A stretch of DNA of 41,648 bases from Xanthobacteraceae bacterium (lineage in GTDB: Bacteria > Pseudomonadota > Alphaproteobacteria > Rhizobiales > Xanthobacteraceae), in the NCBI GenBank assembly GCA_019746355.1, contig JAIESC010000138.1:1-41648 (forward strand). Direction: 5' to 3'. The translations under genes and the position numbers were made by a program. The notes under the pieces are model-generated. The model had not been told where the DNA came from. It saw only the letters and a program-made list of their open reading frames with translations, and searched no databases. Shown here piece by piece: positions 24,704 to 33,688 of the stretch (positions are counted from its first letter, which is position 1; each line of letters starts with the position of its first letter).

Positions 24704-25507
24704 TCAGCCACTCGAAGCCGCCGCCTCGATCGCAAAATCCGCATAGACCGGCACATGGTCGGACGGCCGCTCCCACGAGCGGACGTGCTTGTCGATGCCC
24801 GCGCCGGTCAGCCGGTCGGCGGCCTGCGGCGACAGCAGCAGGTGGTCGATCCGGATGCCCCAGTTCTTCTGCCAGGCGCCGGCCTGATAGTCCCAGAACG
24901 TGTAGAGCCCTTTGTCGTCGCTCACCGCGCGAATGGCGTCGGTCAGGCCGAGGCTGGTCAGGGCGCGGAACTTGGACCGGGTCTGCGGCAGGAACAGCGC
25001 GTCCTTGGTCCAGACCGCCGGATTGTGAACATCGTCGGCGGTCGGGATGACGTTGTAGTCGCCGGCCAGAATGAGCGGCTCCTCCAGTTGGAGCCGTTCA
25101 TGTGCGTATTTCGCAAGCCGATCCATCCATCTGATTTTGTATGGGTATTTGTCCGTGTCGGGCGGATTGCCGTTGGGCAGGTAGATCGACGCCACCCGCA
25201 AGACCCCGCGGTCGGTCGAAACCGTCGCCTCGATGAACCGGGCATGGTCGTCGGCGTCGTCGCCGGGCAGGCGGGGCGTGACCTCGTCGAACTTGAGCTT
25301 GGACAGGATGGCGACGCCGTTGAACGTCTTCTGTCCGTGCACTGCAACATTGTAGCCCAGGGCCTCGATCTCGAGCCTCGGGAAGGCGTCATCGACGGTT
25401 TTGGTTTCCTGAAGGCACACGATGTCGGGCGACCGTTCCTTGAGCCAGGCGGTCAGGTTCTCGATTCGCTGCTTGATCGAGTTGACGTTCCAGGTGGCGA
25501 TCCGCAT
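24704..25507 (-). CDS. xth: Exodeoxyribonuclease III (Xth/ExoA family)
   Basis: AP endonuclease and 3'-5' exonuclease for base-excision repair, 267 residues. The catalytic residues sit in NVNSIKQR, CLQETKTVD (metal-binding glutamate), GDYNVIPTADDV (Asp-Asn) and PSDHVPVYADF (Asp-His), with the family segments YNVAVHGQKTFNGVAIL and DYQAGAWQKNWGIRIDHLLLS. Standard length and start. It converges with the exoR-like gene (five bases between stops) and is divergent from the RND adaptor. Confidence 0.95.
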   Translation of the reverse strand: MRIATWNVNSIKQRIENLTAWLKERSPDIVCLQETKTVDDAFPRLEIEALGYNVAVHGQKTFNGVAILSKLKFDEVTPRLPGDDADDHARFIEATVSTDRGVLRVASIYLPNGNPPDTDKYPYKIRWMDRLAKYAHERLQLEEPLILAGDYNVIPTADDVHNPAVWTKDALFLPQTRSKFRALTSLGLTDAIRAVSDDKGLYTFWDYQAGAWQKNWGIRIDHLLLSPQAADRLTGAGIDKHVRSWERPSDHVPVYADFAIEAAASSG

Positions 25508-25540
25508 TGGGGGGCTTTTTCAGGCGTTTCGGGGTGGGCA

Positions 25541-25552
25541 GTGGTTAACCAC
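25541..25552. promoter_or_regulatory. Perfect 12-base palindrome GTGGTTAACCAC upstream of xth
   Basis: GTGGTTAACCAC equals its own reverse complement, and imperfect symmetry extends outward (GGCA before, TGCC after). It lies 34 bases upstream of the xth start and about 196 bases upstream of the RND adaptor, in their shared 240-base intergenic region. Form and place fit an operator for a dimeric repressor of the TetR or GntR kind, but no regulator gene is nearby and chance is possible. Confidence 0.3.
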
Positions 25553-25747
25553 CATGCCTGAGTTCGCAAAGCGCTTAAAGGACTTGGAGCAAATCGCCGC
25601 TATCGGTGTTCGTGCGGTTGAGGGGGCGTGCAACCGGCCGGCCCCGTATGCTAAAGAATTCTGTAAAATCGCTGGGGGCAGCGGTCGGGGCGAGGGATCA
25701 CAGAGGGAGTACGGCTCCTGGTTTGGCACCGGAGCCGGCACAGGGAA

Positions 25748-26878
25748 ATGAACAGACGGACTCTGGTTGTGGGGGTGGCAGGGGTGCTCGCCCTCGCGGG
25801 CGGTGGAATATTTTTGTGGACCGGCTCGTCCGGGCAGAAGGCGGCGGCGCAGGGGCCGCGGGCCGAGCGGAGCATCCCGGTCGCGGTGGCCAAGGCGGTC
25901 AGGAAGCCGGTGCCGTTCCGGCTCGAAGCGCTCGGCACCGTGACGACCATCGCAAGCGTCGCGGTCAAGCCTCGCATCGACAGCGAGATCGTCGCCGTGA
26001 AGTTCGAAGACGGCGCCCGCGTCAAGCAGGGCGATGTGCTGTTCGTGCTCGACAGCCGGACGATCGAGGCCGAGATCAAGCGCGTCGAGGCGGTGATCAC
26101 CAGCGCCGAGGCGCAGCATGAGCAGGCGGTGCGCGACGTCGCCCGCTACAGCGAGCTGGTCCAGAAGAACGCCACCACCCAGGTCACGCTCAACAACTCG
26201 ATGACCCAGCTCAACGTCTCGAAGGCGCTGGCCGAATCCAACAAGGCGATGCTGCAGGGCCTGAAGGTGCAACTCGGCTACACCACCATCCGCGCGCCGA
26301 TTTCCGGCCGCACCAGCATGGCCAGCGCCAAGGTCGGCAATATCGTGCGCCAGGCCGACATCGCGCCGCTTGCCACCATCAACCAGGTCGCGCCGATCTA
26401 CGTCTCCTTCACGGTGCCGCAACGGAGCCTGCCGGACGTGCGCGCGGCGCTTGCCGCCGAGACCGCGACACTCGAGGCGATCGTTCCGGGCTCCGGCGCA
26501 CGCGCCACGGGTCAGGTCACGATGATCGAGAACGCGGTCGATGCCGCGACCGGCATGGTGACGGTGCGCGCCACCATGCCGAACGAGGACGAGCTGCTGT
26601 GGCCCGGCACGCTGGTGAACACCGCGCTGACGTTGCGCAACGACGTCCATGTTTCGGTTCCGACCGCGGCCTTGCAGATCAGCCAGGAAGGCCAGTTCGT
26701 GTTCGTCGTGAAGGACAATGCGGCGATCAAGCGGCTGGTCAAGGTCGAGCGGGCGGTCGACGGCGTTGCCGCCATCGCAGCCGGACTGGAGGAAGGCGAG
26801 ACGGTGGTCACCGACGGCCAGCTCCAGTTGCAGAACGGGACCAGAGTTTCGATCCGCGGTGCCAGGGCCGAATCTTGA
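25748..26878 (+). CDS. RND efflux periplasmic adaptor subunit (MdtA-like)
   Basis: Membrane fusion protein of 376 residues that bridges the inner-membrane pump and an outer-membrane channel. It has an N-terminal anchor (TLVVGVAGVLALAGGGIFLW) with no lipobox cysteine, then a lipoyl/barrel-sandwich segment VKPRIDSEIVAVKFEDGARVKQGDVLFVLD, a helical hairpin around residues 100-175 (IEAEIKRVEAVITSAEAQHEQA), the second lipoyl half GYTTIRAPISGRTSMASAKVGNIV, and the C-terminal beta domains. The ATG follows AGGGA. The permease gene begins 15 bases later. No TolC-type gene is in the window. Confidence 0.92.
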   Translation: MNRRTLVVGVAGVLALAGGGIFLWTGSSGQKAAAQGPRAERSIPVAVAKAVRKPVPFRLEALGTVTTIASVAVKPRIDSEIVAVKFEDGARVKQGDVLFVLDSRTIEAEIKRVEAVITSAEAQHEQAVRDVARYSELVQKNATTQVTLNNSMTQLNVSKALAESNKAMLQGLKVQLGYTTIRAPISGRTSMASAKVGNIVRQADIAPLATINQVAPIYVSFTVPQRSLPDVRAALAAETATLEAIVPGSGARATGQVTMIENAVDAATGMVTVRATMPNEDELLWPGTLVNTALTLRNDVHVSVPTAALQISQEGQFVFVVKDNAAIKRLVKVERAVDGVAAIAAGLEEGETVVTDGQLQLQNGTRVSIRGARAES

Positions 26879-26893
26879 GGACGACATCCTGAC

Positions 26894-29800
26894 ATGAACA
26901 TTTCGGAGACCTGCATCCGGCGCCCGGTGATGACGACGCTCATCACGGCGTCGCTCATCGTCTTCGGAATTTTCGGCTACCGTCTCCTGTCGGTCGCGGC
27001 GCTGCCGCGGGTCGACTTTCCGACCATCGAGGTGACGGCGACGCTGCCGGGCGCGAGCCCCGAGACCATGGCGGCCTCGGTCGCGGGCCCGATCGAGCGG
27101 CAGTTCTCGACCATCGCCGGCGTGTCGTCGATGACCTCGACCTCGACGCTCGGCCAGACCCGCATCACCGTCCAGTTCGACCTCAACCGCAACATCGACG
27201 GCGCGGCCCTCGACGTGCAGACCGCGCTCTCGGTCGCACAACGACGTCTGCCCATCGAAATGACGACGCCGCCGTCGTTCCGCAAGGTCAATCCCGGCGA
27301 CTTCCCGATCCTGTTCATCAGCCTGATCTCGTCGACGCTGCCGATGTCGACGGTCGACGAATACGGCCAGACGCTCCTGGCCCAGCAGATTTCGCAGTTG
27401 CCGGGCGTTGCCCAGGTGCTGGTCTACGGCTCGCAGAAGTTCGCCGTGCGGGTGCAGGTCGACCCGATCGCCGCCGCCGCGCGCAACATTTCGCTGGAAG
27501 ACATCCGCACCGTCCTGGCCAAGACCAACTCCAACACGCCGGTCGGCACGCTCGCCGGCAACGAGCGCAACGTGACGCTGGTCGCGACCGGCGCGATGCG
27601 GAAGGCGGCCGATTACTGCAACGTCGTCGCGGCCTGGCGCAACGGCTCGCCGGTCAAGCTCTGCGAGATCGCCAACGTCATCGACGGCGTCGAGAACGAC
27701 AAGGTCGCGAGCTGGTTCAACAACGACCGCGCGGTGGTGCTGGCGATTCAGCGCCAGCCCGACGCCAACACCGTCGAGGTGGTCGACCTGGTCAAGTCGA
27801 AGCTGCCCCAGTTCCGCGCCCAGGTGCCGGCCTCGATCAAGATGGAGACGCTGCTCGACCGCTCGGTCTCGATCCGCAGCGCGGTCTACGAGGTGCAGGA
27901 AACCCTGCTGATCGCCTTTGCGCTGGTGATCATGGTGATCTTCCTGTTCCTGCGCTCGGTGACGGCGACGGTCATCCCGGCGCTGGCGGTGCCGATCTCG
28001 CTGGTCGCGACCTTTGCGGCGATGTATGCGCTCGGCTTCTCGATCAACAACATGACGCTGCTCGCGCTGACGCTGTCGGTCGGTTTCGTGGTCGACGACG
28101 CCATCGTCATGCTGGAAAACATCGTCCGCCACATCGAGGGCGGGATGCGGCCGTTCGAGGCGGCGCTCAAGGGCGCGCGCGAGATCGGCTTCACCATCGT
28201 TTCGATCACCTTCTCGCTGATCGCGGTTTTCATCCCGGTGCTGCTGATGGGCGGCATCGTCGGCCGCGTGTTCCGCGAATTCGCCGTCACGATCGCGGTG
28301 GCGATCGTCGTCTCCGGCTTCGTGTCGCTGACGCTGACGCCGATGCTGTGCGCGCGCGTGCTGCGCGGCCATCACGCCGGCGAGGAAAAGCCGAAGCAGT
28401 TCTTCGTGCTGGAATGGTTCGAGCAGGCGTTCCAGGGCTCGCTCAAGGCCTACGAATGGTCGCTCGACAAGGTGCTGAAATACAAGTTCGTGATGCTGCT
28501 CATCACGCTCGGCACCATCGTCGGCACGGTCTGGCTCTACATCGTCATCCCGAAGGGCTTCTTCCCGCGCGAAGACACCGGCTACATGCTGGCGATCACC
28601 GAGGCGCAGTCGGATATCTCGTTCGACGGCATGGTCGAGCGGCAGCGCAAGGTCGCCGAGATCATCCGCAATGATCCGGCGGTGCTCTACGTCAACTCCA
28701 CGGTCGGCGTCGGTGGTCCCAATACCACGTTGAACAACGGCCGCATGCTGGTGGCGCTGAAGCCGAAATCCGAGCGCGGCAAGCTCGATCAGATCATTCC
28801 GCGGATGGGACGCGCGACCGCCCAGGTCACCGGCATGCGCGTCTATTTCCAGATGATCCAGAACATCAATATCGGCGGCCGCATCAACAAGGGCATCTAT
28901 CAATACACGCTGCAATCGAGCGACACCGCGACGCTCTACAAGATGGCGCCCGAGCTGCGCGAGAAGATCTCGGCGCTGCCCGGCCTGCTCGACGTCAACA
29001 CCGACCTCTACGTCACCAATCCGCAGATGATGATCGACGTCGACCGCGAGAAGGCCGCGGCCTACGGCATCACCGTCGACCAGGTCCGCCAGGAGCTGTT
29101 CAACGCCTTCGGCAGCCGGCAGGTCGCCACGATCTACACCCAGAGCAACGACTACCAGGTGATCCTGGAGGCGAAGCCCGAGTTCCGCAACGATCCGTCG
29201 AAGCTCGCGAGCATCTTCATCAAGACCACCGGCACCGGCACGGCGCAGGCGGTCTCGGGCGTCGCATCGGCGGTGAACCCCGGTGCCGGTATTCCCGGCG
29301 TCGGCACGTCCTCCGGCCAGGCGATCCCGCTCACCGCGCTGACCACACCGGTGACCAGCGTCGGCCCGCTGCTGGTCAACCACCAGGGCCAGCAGCCCTC
29401 GGTGACGATCTCGTTCAACCTCGCGCCCGGCACGTCGCTCGGCCAGGCGGTCGAGGCGATCCAGCAGATCGAGCGCGACTTCAACCTGCCGGCGCAGATC
29501 ACCACGAGCTTCCAGGGCACCGCGCAGGTGTTCCAGGAGTCGCTGAAAGGGCAGGGCGTCCTGATCCTCGCCGCGATCTTCGCCGCCTTCGTCGTGCTCG
29601 GCATCCTCTACGAGAGCTTCATCCACCCGATCACCATCATCTCCGGCCTTCCCTCGGCCGGCATCGGCGCTCTGCTGACGCTGATCCTGTTCCAGATGGA
29701 CCTGTCGGTGATCGCCATGATCGGCATCGTCATGCTGGTCGGCATCGTCAAGAAGAACGCCATCATGATGGTCGACTTCGCGATCGAGCGCCGCCGCGTC

Positions 29801-30112
29801 GGTCTCTCGGCCGAGGTCGCGATCCGCGAGGCGTGCCTGCTGCGCTTCCGGCCGATCATGATGACGACGTTCGCGGCGATCTTCGGCGCGCTGCCGATCG
29901 CGGTCGCGGGCGGCGAGGGTGCGGAGCTGCGTCAGCCGCTCGGCGTCGCCGTGGTCGGCGGCCTGATCCTGTCGCAGCTTCTGACGCTGTACATCACGCC
30001 GGTGATCTACGTCTATCTCGACCGGATCGACCGCGTGCTCAAGCGTCGCCTCGAGCCGCAGCTCGAGGAGGTCGGCGAGCCGCCACGCAAGCCCGCGGTC
30101 GCGGCCGAGTAG
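26894..30112 (+). CDS. RND efflux permease (AcrB/MdtB/MexF-like, HAE1 group)
   Basis: Trimeric proton-driven exporter of 1072 residues. It starts with the typical MNISETCIRRPVMTTLI, followed by the porter loop VAALPRVDFPTIEVTATLPGASPETM. The proton-relay residues are present: D401-D402 in VVDDAIVMLEN and a lysine pair at 953-954 in GIVKKNAIMMVDFA. Length, a doubled twelve-helix arrangement and the preceding adaptor gene define a tripartite pump lacking its own outer-membrane channel. The group is closest to the MdtB/MdtC-like branch by eye; drug specificity cannot be told. Confidence 0.95.
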   Translation: MNISETCIRRPVMTTLITASLIVFGIFGYRLLSVAALPRVDFPTIEVTATLPGASPETMAASVAGPIERQFSTIAGVSSMTSTSTLGQTRITVQFDLNRNIDGAALDVQTALSVAQRRLPIEMTTPPSFRKVNPGDFPILFISLISSTLPMSTVDEYGQTLLAQQISQLPGVAQVLVYGSQKFAVRVQVDPIAAAARNISLEDIRTVLAKTNSNTPVGTLAGNERNVTLVATGAMRKAADYCNVVAAWRNGSPVKLCEIANVIDGVENDKVASWFNNDRAVVLAIQRQPDANTVEVVDLVKSKLPQFRAQVPASIKMETLLDRSVSIRSAVYEVQETLLIAFALVIMVIFLFLRSVTATVIPALAVPISLVATFAAMYALGFSINNMTLLALTLSVGFVVDDAIVMLENIVRHIEGGMRPFEAALKGAREIGFTIVSITFSLIAVFIPVLLMGGIVGRVFREFAVTIAVAIVVSGFVSLTLTPMLCARVLRGHHAGEEKPKQFFVLEWFEQAFQGSLKAYEWSLDKVLKYKFVMLLITLGTIVGTVWLYIVIPKGFFPREDTGYMLAITEAQSDISFDGMVERQRKVAEIIRNDPAVLYVNSTVGVGGPNTTLNNGRMLVALKPKSERGKLDQIIPRMGRATAQVTGMRVYFQMIQNINIGGRINKGIYQYTLQSSDTATLYKMAPELREKISALPGLLDVNTDLYVTNPQMMIDVDREKAAAYGITVDQVRQELFNAFGSRQVATIYTQSNDYQVILEAKPEFRNDPSKLASIFIKTTGTGTAQAVSGVASAVNPGAGIPGVGTSSGQAIPLTALTTPVTSVGPLLVNHQGQQPSVTISFNLAPGTSLGQAVEAIQQIERDFNLPAQITTSFQGTAQVFQESLKGQGVLILAAIFAAFVVLGILYESFIHPITIISGLPSAGIGALLTLILFQMDLSVIAMIGIVMLVGIVKKNAIMMVDFAIERRRVGLSAEVAIREACLLRFRPIMMTTFAAIFGALPIAVAGGEGAELRQPLGVAVVGGLILSQLLTLYITPVIYVYLDRIDRVLKRRLEPQLEEVGEPPRKPAVAAE

Positions 30113-30117
30113 CCGTG

Positions 30118-31092
30118 ATGGGGACGATGACCATGCGCCGCCTGGCTGCCGTTGCGGCATTCATTGTGCTGCTCCCCGCGGCCTCGGTCGCGCAGGACTA
30201 CCCGACGCGGTCGATCCGCGCGATCATCCCGTTCGGCGCCGGCAGCGCGACCGACCTGGTGCCGCGCATCGTGTTCGACCAGCTCTCGCCGCAGCTCGGC
30301 CAGCCGATCGTGGTGGAGAACCGCACCGGCGCCGGCGGCACGCTCGGCACCAATGCGGTCGCCAAGGCCGATCCCGACGGCTACACGCTGCTCGCCCACT
30401 CCAACGCGCTCTCGGTGTCGCCGGCGATCTACGCGAACCTGCCCTACGACACCGAGAAGGACCTCGCGCCGGTCGCGCCGTTCGGCAGCCTGCCGGCGGT
30501 GCTGATCATCGCGCCGTCCAAAGGCTACAAGACCATCCAGGAGATGGTCGCCGCCGCCAAAGCGAGGCCCGGCTCGTTCAACTTCGCCTCGGTCGGGGTC
30601 GGCTCCGGCACGCATCTCAGCGCCGAGAAGTTCAAGCTTGCCGCCGGCTTCGAGGCGACCCACGTGCCGTTCCGCGGCGGCCCCGAGGCGCTGACCGAGG
30701 TGATCACCGGCCGCGTCGAGTTCTATTTCTGCCCAATTAACACCGCGCTGCCCTACATCCGCGAGGGCAAGCTCGTGGCGCTGGTGACCAACGGCGCCTC
30801 GCGTATCCCCGAGCTTCCCGACGTGCCGACCACGCTCGAGGCGGGCTACCGCGGCGCCGAGTTTCCGATCTGGATCGGCATGCTCGCGCCGGCCCGCACG
30901 CCGACGGCCGTCGTCGACAAGCTCAACGCCGAGACGATCAAGGCGGTCAAGTCGCCGGCCACGCTGGAGCGCCTCGCCAAAGCAGGGATCGCCCCGCTCA
31001 CCTGGACGCCGGCGGAATTCGCCGCCCGCATCAAGGCCGAGATCGCCGACAACATCGCCGTCGCCAAGGCCGCGGGCATCAAGCCGAACTAG
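30118..31092 (+). CDS. Tripartite tricarboxylate transporter (Bug/TctC) substrate-binding protein 1
   Basis: Periplasmic binding protein of about 324 residues with signal peptide RRLAAVAAFIVLLPAASVAQ. Bug-family hallmarks: YPTRSIRAIIPFGAGSATDLVPRI near the mature start, VVENRTGAGGTLGTNAVAKADPDGYTLL, a central FNFASVGVGSGTHLSAEKF, HVPFRGGPEALTEVITGRVEFY and LPDVPTTLEAGY. Binds an unknown, probably carboxylated ligand. Alternative starts at 30127 and 30133 are possible; the GGGG at 30120-30123 is better placed for 30133. No TctA/TctB membrane genes accompany it. It follows the RND permease by only five bases, so may share its transcript. Confidence 0.9.
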   Translation: MGTMTMRRLAAVAAFIVLLPAASVAQDYPTRSIRAIIPFGAGSATDLVPRIVFDQLSPQLGQPIVVENRTGAGGTLGTNAVAKADPDGYTLLAHSNALSVSPAIYANLPYDTEKDLAPVAPFGSLPAVLIIAPSKGYKTIQEMVAAAKARPGSFNFASVGVGSGTHLSAEKFKLAAGFEATHVPFRGGPEALTEVITGRVEFYFCPINTALPYIREGKLVALVTNGASRIPELPDVPTTLEAGYRGAEFPIWIGMLAPARTPTAVVDKLNAETIKAVKSPATLERLAKAGIAPLTWTPAEFAARIKAEIADNIAVAKAAGIKPN

Positions 31093-31108
31093 GCGCGGCG
31101 GGTTTGCT

Positions 31109-31315
31109 TCAGAACGGCCAGACGTCGTCCTGCTCGTAGGCAGGCACGGCTTTCCATCCGTCGGGCCGCGCCCGCGTCGCGTCGTGCGGTGCGGCGCTTT
31201 GCTGCGCTTGCGCGCCATTGCAGGTTTTGACCAGTGAAACGCAAGCCACGGTAACGAACGCGCTGACGGAAAACGACAGCAGGACAACGGCGACATTTCG
31301 CATGCTTGTTCTCAT
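31109..31315 (-). CDS. Small membrane-anchored hypothetical protein
   Basis: A 68-residue frame with one hydrophobic segment (VAVVLLSFSVSAFVTVACVSLV) near the N-terminus followed by a polar tail ending YEQDDVWPF. It could be a membrane-anchored or exported peptide. Starts at ATG 31315 or ATG 31303; the latter has GAGAA upstream. Codon choice is GC-rich in the third position, as in real genes here. It faces the end of the Bug gene 16 bases away. I do not recognise a family. Confidence 0.5.
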   Translation of the reverse strand: MRTSMRNVAVVLLSFSVSAFVTVACVSLVKTCNGAQAQQSAAPHDATRARPDGWKAVPAYEQDDVWPF

Positions 31316-31432
31316 CGGGTGTTGGGGCGAGCGGACCGGGGCCATGGCCGGCGCGATCCGGCCATGGCCCGGCCTCGTTGAGGTCCCGACCGGCGCAAGG
31401 GGGACGGGGACACGCCGGCCGGCAACCTCATC

Positions 31433-31465
31433 AGCGCGTTTACGCGCGTCTTCGACGCGCTATGG
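31433..31465 (+). repeat. 33-base dispersed repeat, copy A
   Basis: These 33 bases are identical, in inverted orientation, to 40143-40175 upstream of argS. The unit contains GCGCGTTTACGCGCG and CGACGCGCTATGG. It ends immediately before the small gene at 31469-31651. I recall this motif as a frequent intergenic repeat of Bradyrhizobium relatives; its role is unknown. Confidence 0.8.
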
Positions 31466-31468
31466 GCC

Positions 31469-31651
31469 CTAATGTTGCGTGGCGATCGCGCGGAGGCCCG
31501 CCGCTTTGCCGGCGTCGCTTCCGCAGCCTGCGGACCGCGAAGTCGTCAGCGTCGTGGTCGTGCCGGCAATCAGCACCGCGCCCGCGACCAGCGCTCCGAA
31601 AATCCTCAAGCCCGCGATGAATCGATCGAAAGCATTGCTCGCGACAATCAT
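31469..31651 (-). CDS. Small membrane protein of unknown function (60 residues)
   Basis: The ATG at 31651 follows a strong AGGAAGAGG Shine-Dalgarno on the minus strand, which is good support for a real small gene. The product has one hydrophobic helix (IFGALVAGAVLIAGTTTTL) and a short polar tail with a single cysteine. A hairpin with 6-bp stem (TTGGCG/CGCCAA) lies at 31667-31684, directly before an A-rich tract and the ribosome-binding site. The longer frame from 31831 is not supported. With the other tiny membrane protein at 31109-31315 it forms a same-strand pair 153 bases apart. Confidence 0.6.
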   Translation of the reverse strand: MIVASNAFDRFIAGLRIFGALVAGAVLIAGTTTTLTTSRSAGCGSDAGKAAGLRAIATQH

Positions 31652-31666
31652 GCCTCTTCCTTTTTT

Positions 31667-31684
31667 TTGGCGTGCAGGCGCCAA
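31667..31684 (-). promoter_or_regulatory. Leader hairpin before the 60-residue membrane protein gene
   Basis: On the minus strand TTGGCG-CCTGCA-CGCCAA forms a perfect 6-bp stem followed by an A run and the AGGAAGAGG ribosome-binding site. On the plus strand the T run precedes rather than follows the stem, so it is not a plus-strand terminator. It may shield or expose the ribosome-binding site. Confidence 0.35.
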
Positions 31685-32251
31685 TCGGCCCGCCGCAGGT
31701 AGCCATTTCGCTGATGCGAAATCGGCGCGACAGTGCCGCCGCGCTTTGCGTTTGGCGTCATGCGTTCGGGTGAAGGCCGGCCGTAAAATTTGCGGCAACC
31801 GATCAACTCGGCGTGAACCGTGCGAGGTCAATGCGGCGAGCGGTCACCAGCGCGGGAATGAGACGCTGCAAATGAGATCGATCGGCCGATCGCGACGAAA
31901 CCGAATTCAGAAATTCGAAAACAGCGTTCAAGCAATTTGGCAAAACGGCCTGGTGCATGCCATTGCAAGCCGCTCGATGAGCGGCCACGTAAGCGATCCT
32001 TGCCGCAAGTGCACGCCGGTCCAGCGTCGGCCGAAGCGCGCATTCGATTGATTTATATGTTCAATTCAAAACATCCGGTTTTGGCCCGCCGCCCATGCCG
32101 GATTCATCTCCTCCGATCGGGGGACCTGCGCCATGATGTCGCTTGGCCGCAAGACCGGCCCGCGCACGGCTGGCCTACCGGCCCACCCGGCTGTTCCCGG
32201 CCGGGCTCACCGCTTATCGTGGCCGCGGGTTGAAGCCACGGAAGGCAATCA
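31685..32251. other. Gene-free stretch upstream of the amidohydrolase
   Basis: No frame here has convincing coding character. The 3' part carries an AT-rich island around 32041-32075 in otherwise GC-rich DNA, likely a promoter region. In it ATGTT (32057-32061) and AACAT (32070-32074) form a short inverted repeat with an 8-base spacer, a possible operator for the amidohydrolase gene that starts about 180 bases later. The rest shows nothing I can assign. Confidence 0.4.
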
Positions 32252-33628
32252 ATGAAATCCACCCTGATCAAATGCGGCTGGCTCGTCACGCTCGATCCGG
32301 CCATCGGCGACCTGAAGGGCGGCGAGCTCCTGATCGCCGGCAATGCCATCAAGGCCGCGGGCAAGAGCCTCAACGCCAGTGCCGACGAGACCATCGACGC
32401 CTCCGACAAGATCGTGATGCCGGGCCTGGTCAACGCCCATATGCACACCTGGGAGACGGCGCTGCGCGGCATCGGCGTCGAGTGGATGTCGGCCGATTAC
32501 TTCAAGAACGTGCATTCCAACCTCGCGACCCGCTACAAGCCCGAGGACAACTACATCGCCAACCTGATGGGCGCGCTCGCCCAGATCGATGCCGGCTGCA
32601 CCACGCTGGTCGACTGGTGCCACAACATCACCTCGATCGAGCACGCCGAGCGCGCGGTGGACGGGCTGGTCGACAGCGGCATCCGCGCGGTGTTCGCCCA
32701 CGGCACGGCGAAGCCGATCGGCCTCGAGACCGGCACGCCGTTCACCCACGTGCCGCATCCGCGTGAGCGCGTCGAGGCGCTGCGCAAGGGCAGGCTTTCG
32801 AGCGACGACGCCCGCGTGACGCTGGCGATGGCGATCCTCGGGCCCGACTGGGGCGCCTGGGAGGTGGTCGAGCACGACATCCGCATGGCGCGCGAGTTCG
32901 GCCTCGTCTCATCCTCGCACACCCGCCGCCGCGAGGACTGCGTGGTGCCGGACGGTTATGCGAAGATGGCCAAGGCAGGGCTGCTCGGGCCCGACCACAA
33001 CCTCGTGCACGGCACGAGCTACGACACCGCCGACCTCCGCGTCGTCGTCGACAACGGCGCCTCGCTCACCTCGACCGCGCTGGTCGAGCTGCACCACCAC
33101 ATCGGCGACACCATGGTTGCGGCCTATCGCGAGCAGGGCGGCCTGCCGTCGCTCGGCATCGACGTGGAGCTCTACTGCTCCGGCCAGATGTTCCGCGAGA
33201 TGCAGGCGGCGCTGCTGTTCGCCCGCGGCAAGGCGGTCCGCAACAATGCGGCGCGCGGCAACTCGCCGCTGAAGACCATCCCGGTGAGGTCGCGCGAGGC
33301 GCTGGAATGGGCGACCATCAACGGCGCCAAGGCGTTCCGGCTCGACAGCAGGATCGGCACGCTCACGCCCGGCAAGAAGGCCGACATCGTCATGCTCAAC
33401 GCCGACGACGTGAACCTGGCGCCGGTCCACGACCCGGTCTACTCGATCGTCGAGATCGCCGGTGCCGGCAACGTCGACACCGTCATCATCGACGGCGTGA
33501 TCCGCAAGCGGAACGGCAAGCTCGCCTTTGGTGAGGCGGAGTACCGCCGCCGTCTCAACGAGCTCAAGGAATCCGGCGCGCGCATCATGCGCGACGGCAA
33601 CTACAAGCTGGCGTCCGCGCCGCACTAG
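32252..33628 (+). CDS. Amidohydrolase, ATZ/TRZ - cytosine deaminase-like family
   Basis: A 458-residue metal-dependent hydrolase. Metal and catalytic residues can be placed: H63 and H65 in NAHMHTWE, H223 in SSHTRRRED, H253 in LVHGTSYD and D304 in LGIDVELYCSG. The frame also shows the beta-sandwich ends (MKSTLIKCGWLVTLDPA and TPGKKADIVMLNADD). ATZ/TRZ-type members deaminate or dechlorinate triazines, S-adenosylhomocysteine-type purines or pyrimidines; the actual substrate is unknown. A GGAAGG Shine-Dalgarno precedes the ATG. Placed between two Bug binding proteins, it may process the ligand one of them captures (inference). Confidence 0.88.
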   Translation: MKSTLIKCGWLVTLDPAIGDLKGGELLIAGNAIKAAGKSLNASADETIDASDKIVMPGLVNAHMHTWETALRGIGVEWMSADYFKNVHSNLATRYKPEDNYIANLMGALAQIDAGCTTLVDWCHNITSIEHAERAVDGLVDSGIRAVFAHGTAKPIGLETGTPFTHVPHPRERVEALRKGRLSSDDARVTLAMAILGPDWGAWEVVEHDIRMAREFGLVSSSHTRRREDCVVPDGYAKMAKAGLLGPDHNLVHGTSYDTADLRVVVDNGASLTSTALVELHHHIGDTMVAAYREQGGLPSLGIDVELYCSGQMFREMQAALLFARGKAVRNNAARGNSPLKTIPVRSREALEWATINGAKAFRLDSRIGTLTPGKKADIVMLNADDVNLAPVHDPVYSIVEIAGAGNVDTVIIDGVIRKRNGKLAFGEAEYRRRLNELKESGARIMRDGNYKLASAPH

Positions 33629-33629
33629 A

Positions 33630-33672
33630 GCATTTTCCGGCGAAGTGTGCAGCGGTTCGCCGCAGAAAATGC
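33630..33672. repeat. REP-like palindrome (GCATTTTC type)
   Basis: GCATTTTCCGGCGAA (33630-33644) pairs with TTCGCCG-CA-GAAAATGC (33656-33672) to make a long hairpin with a two-base bulge. It begins two bases after the amidohydrolase stop, so it could stabilise or end that transcript. Similar palindromes are frequent in rhizobial intergenic DNA (recalled). Confidence 0.7.
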
Positions 33673-33688
33673 GACCAAACGAGGAATC

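Noticed and set aside
25520..30160. Very long minus-strand open frame (1546 codons) opposite the RND genes
   Set aside because: Its translation is Arg/His/Asp-rich low-complexity sequence without any domain, and it lies exactly antisense to two well-recognised efflux genes; GC-rich codon bias removes stops from this frame.
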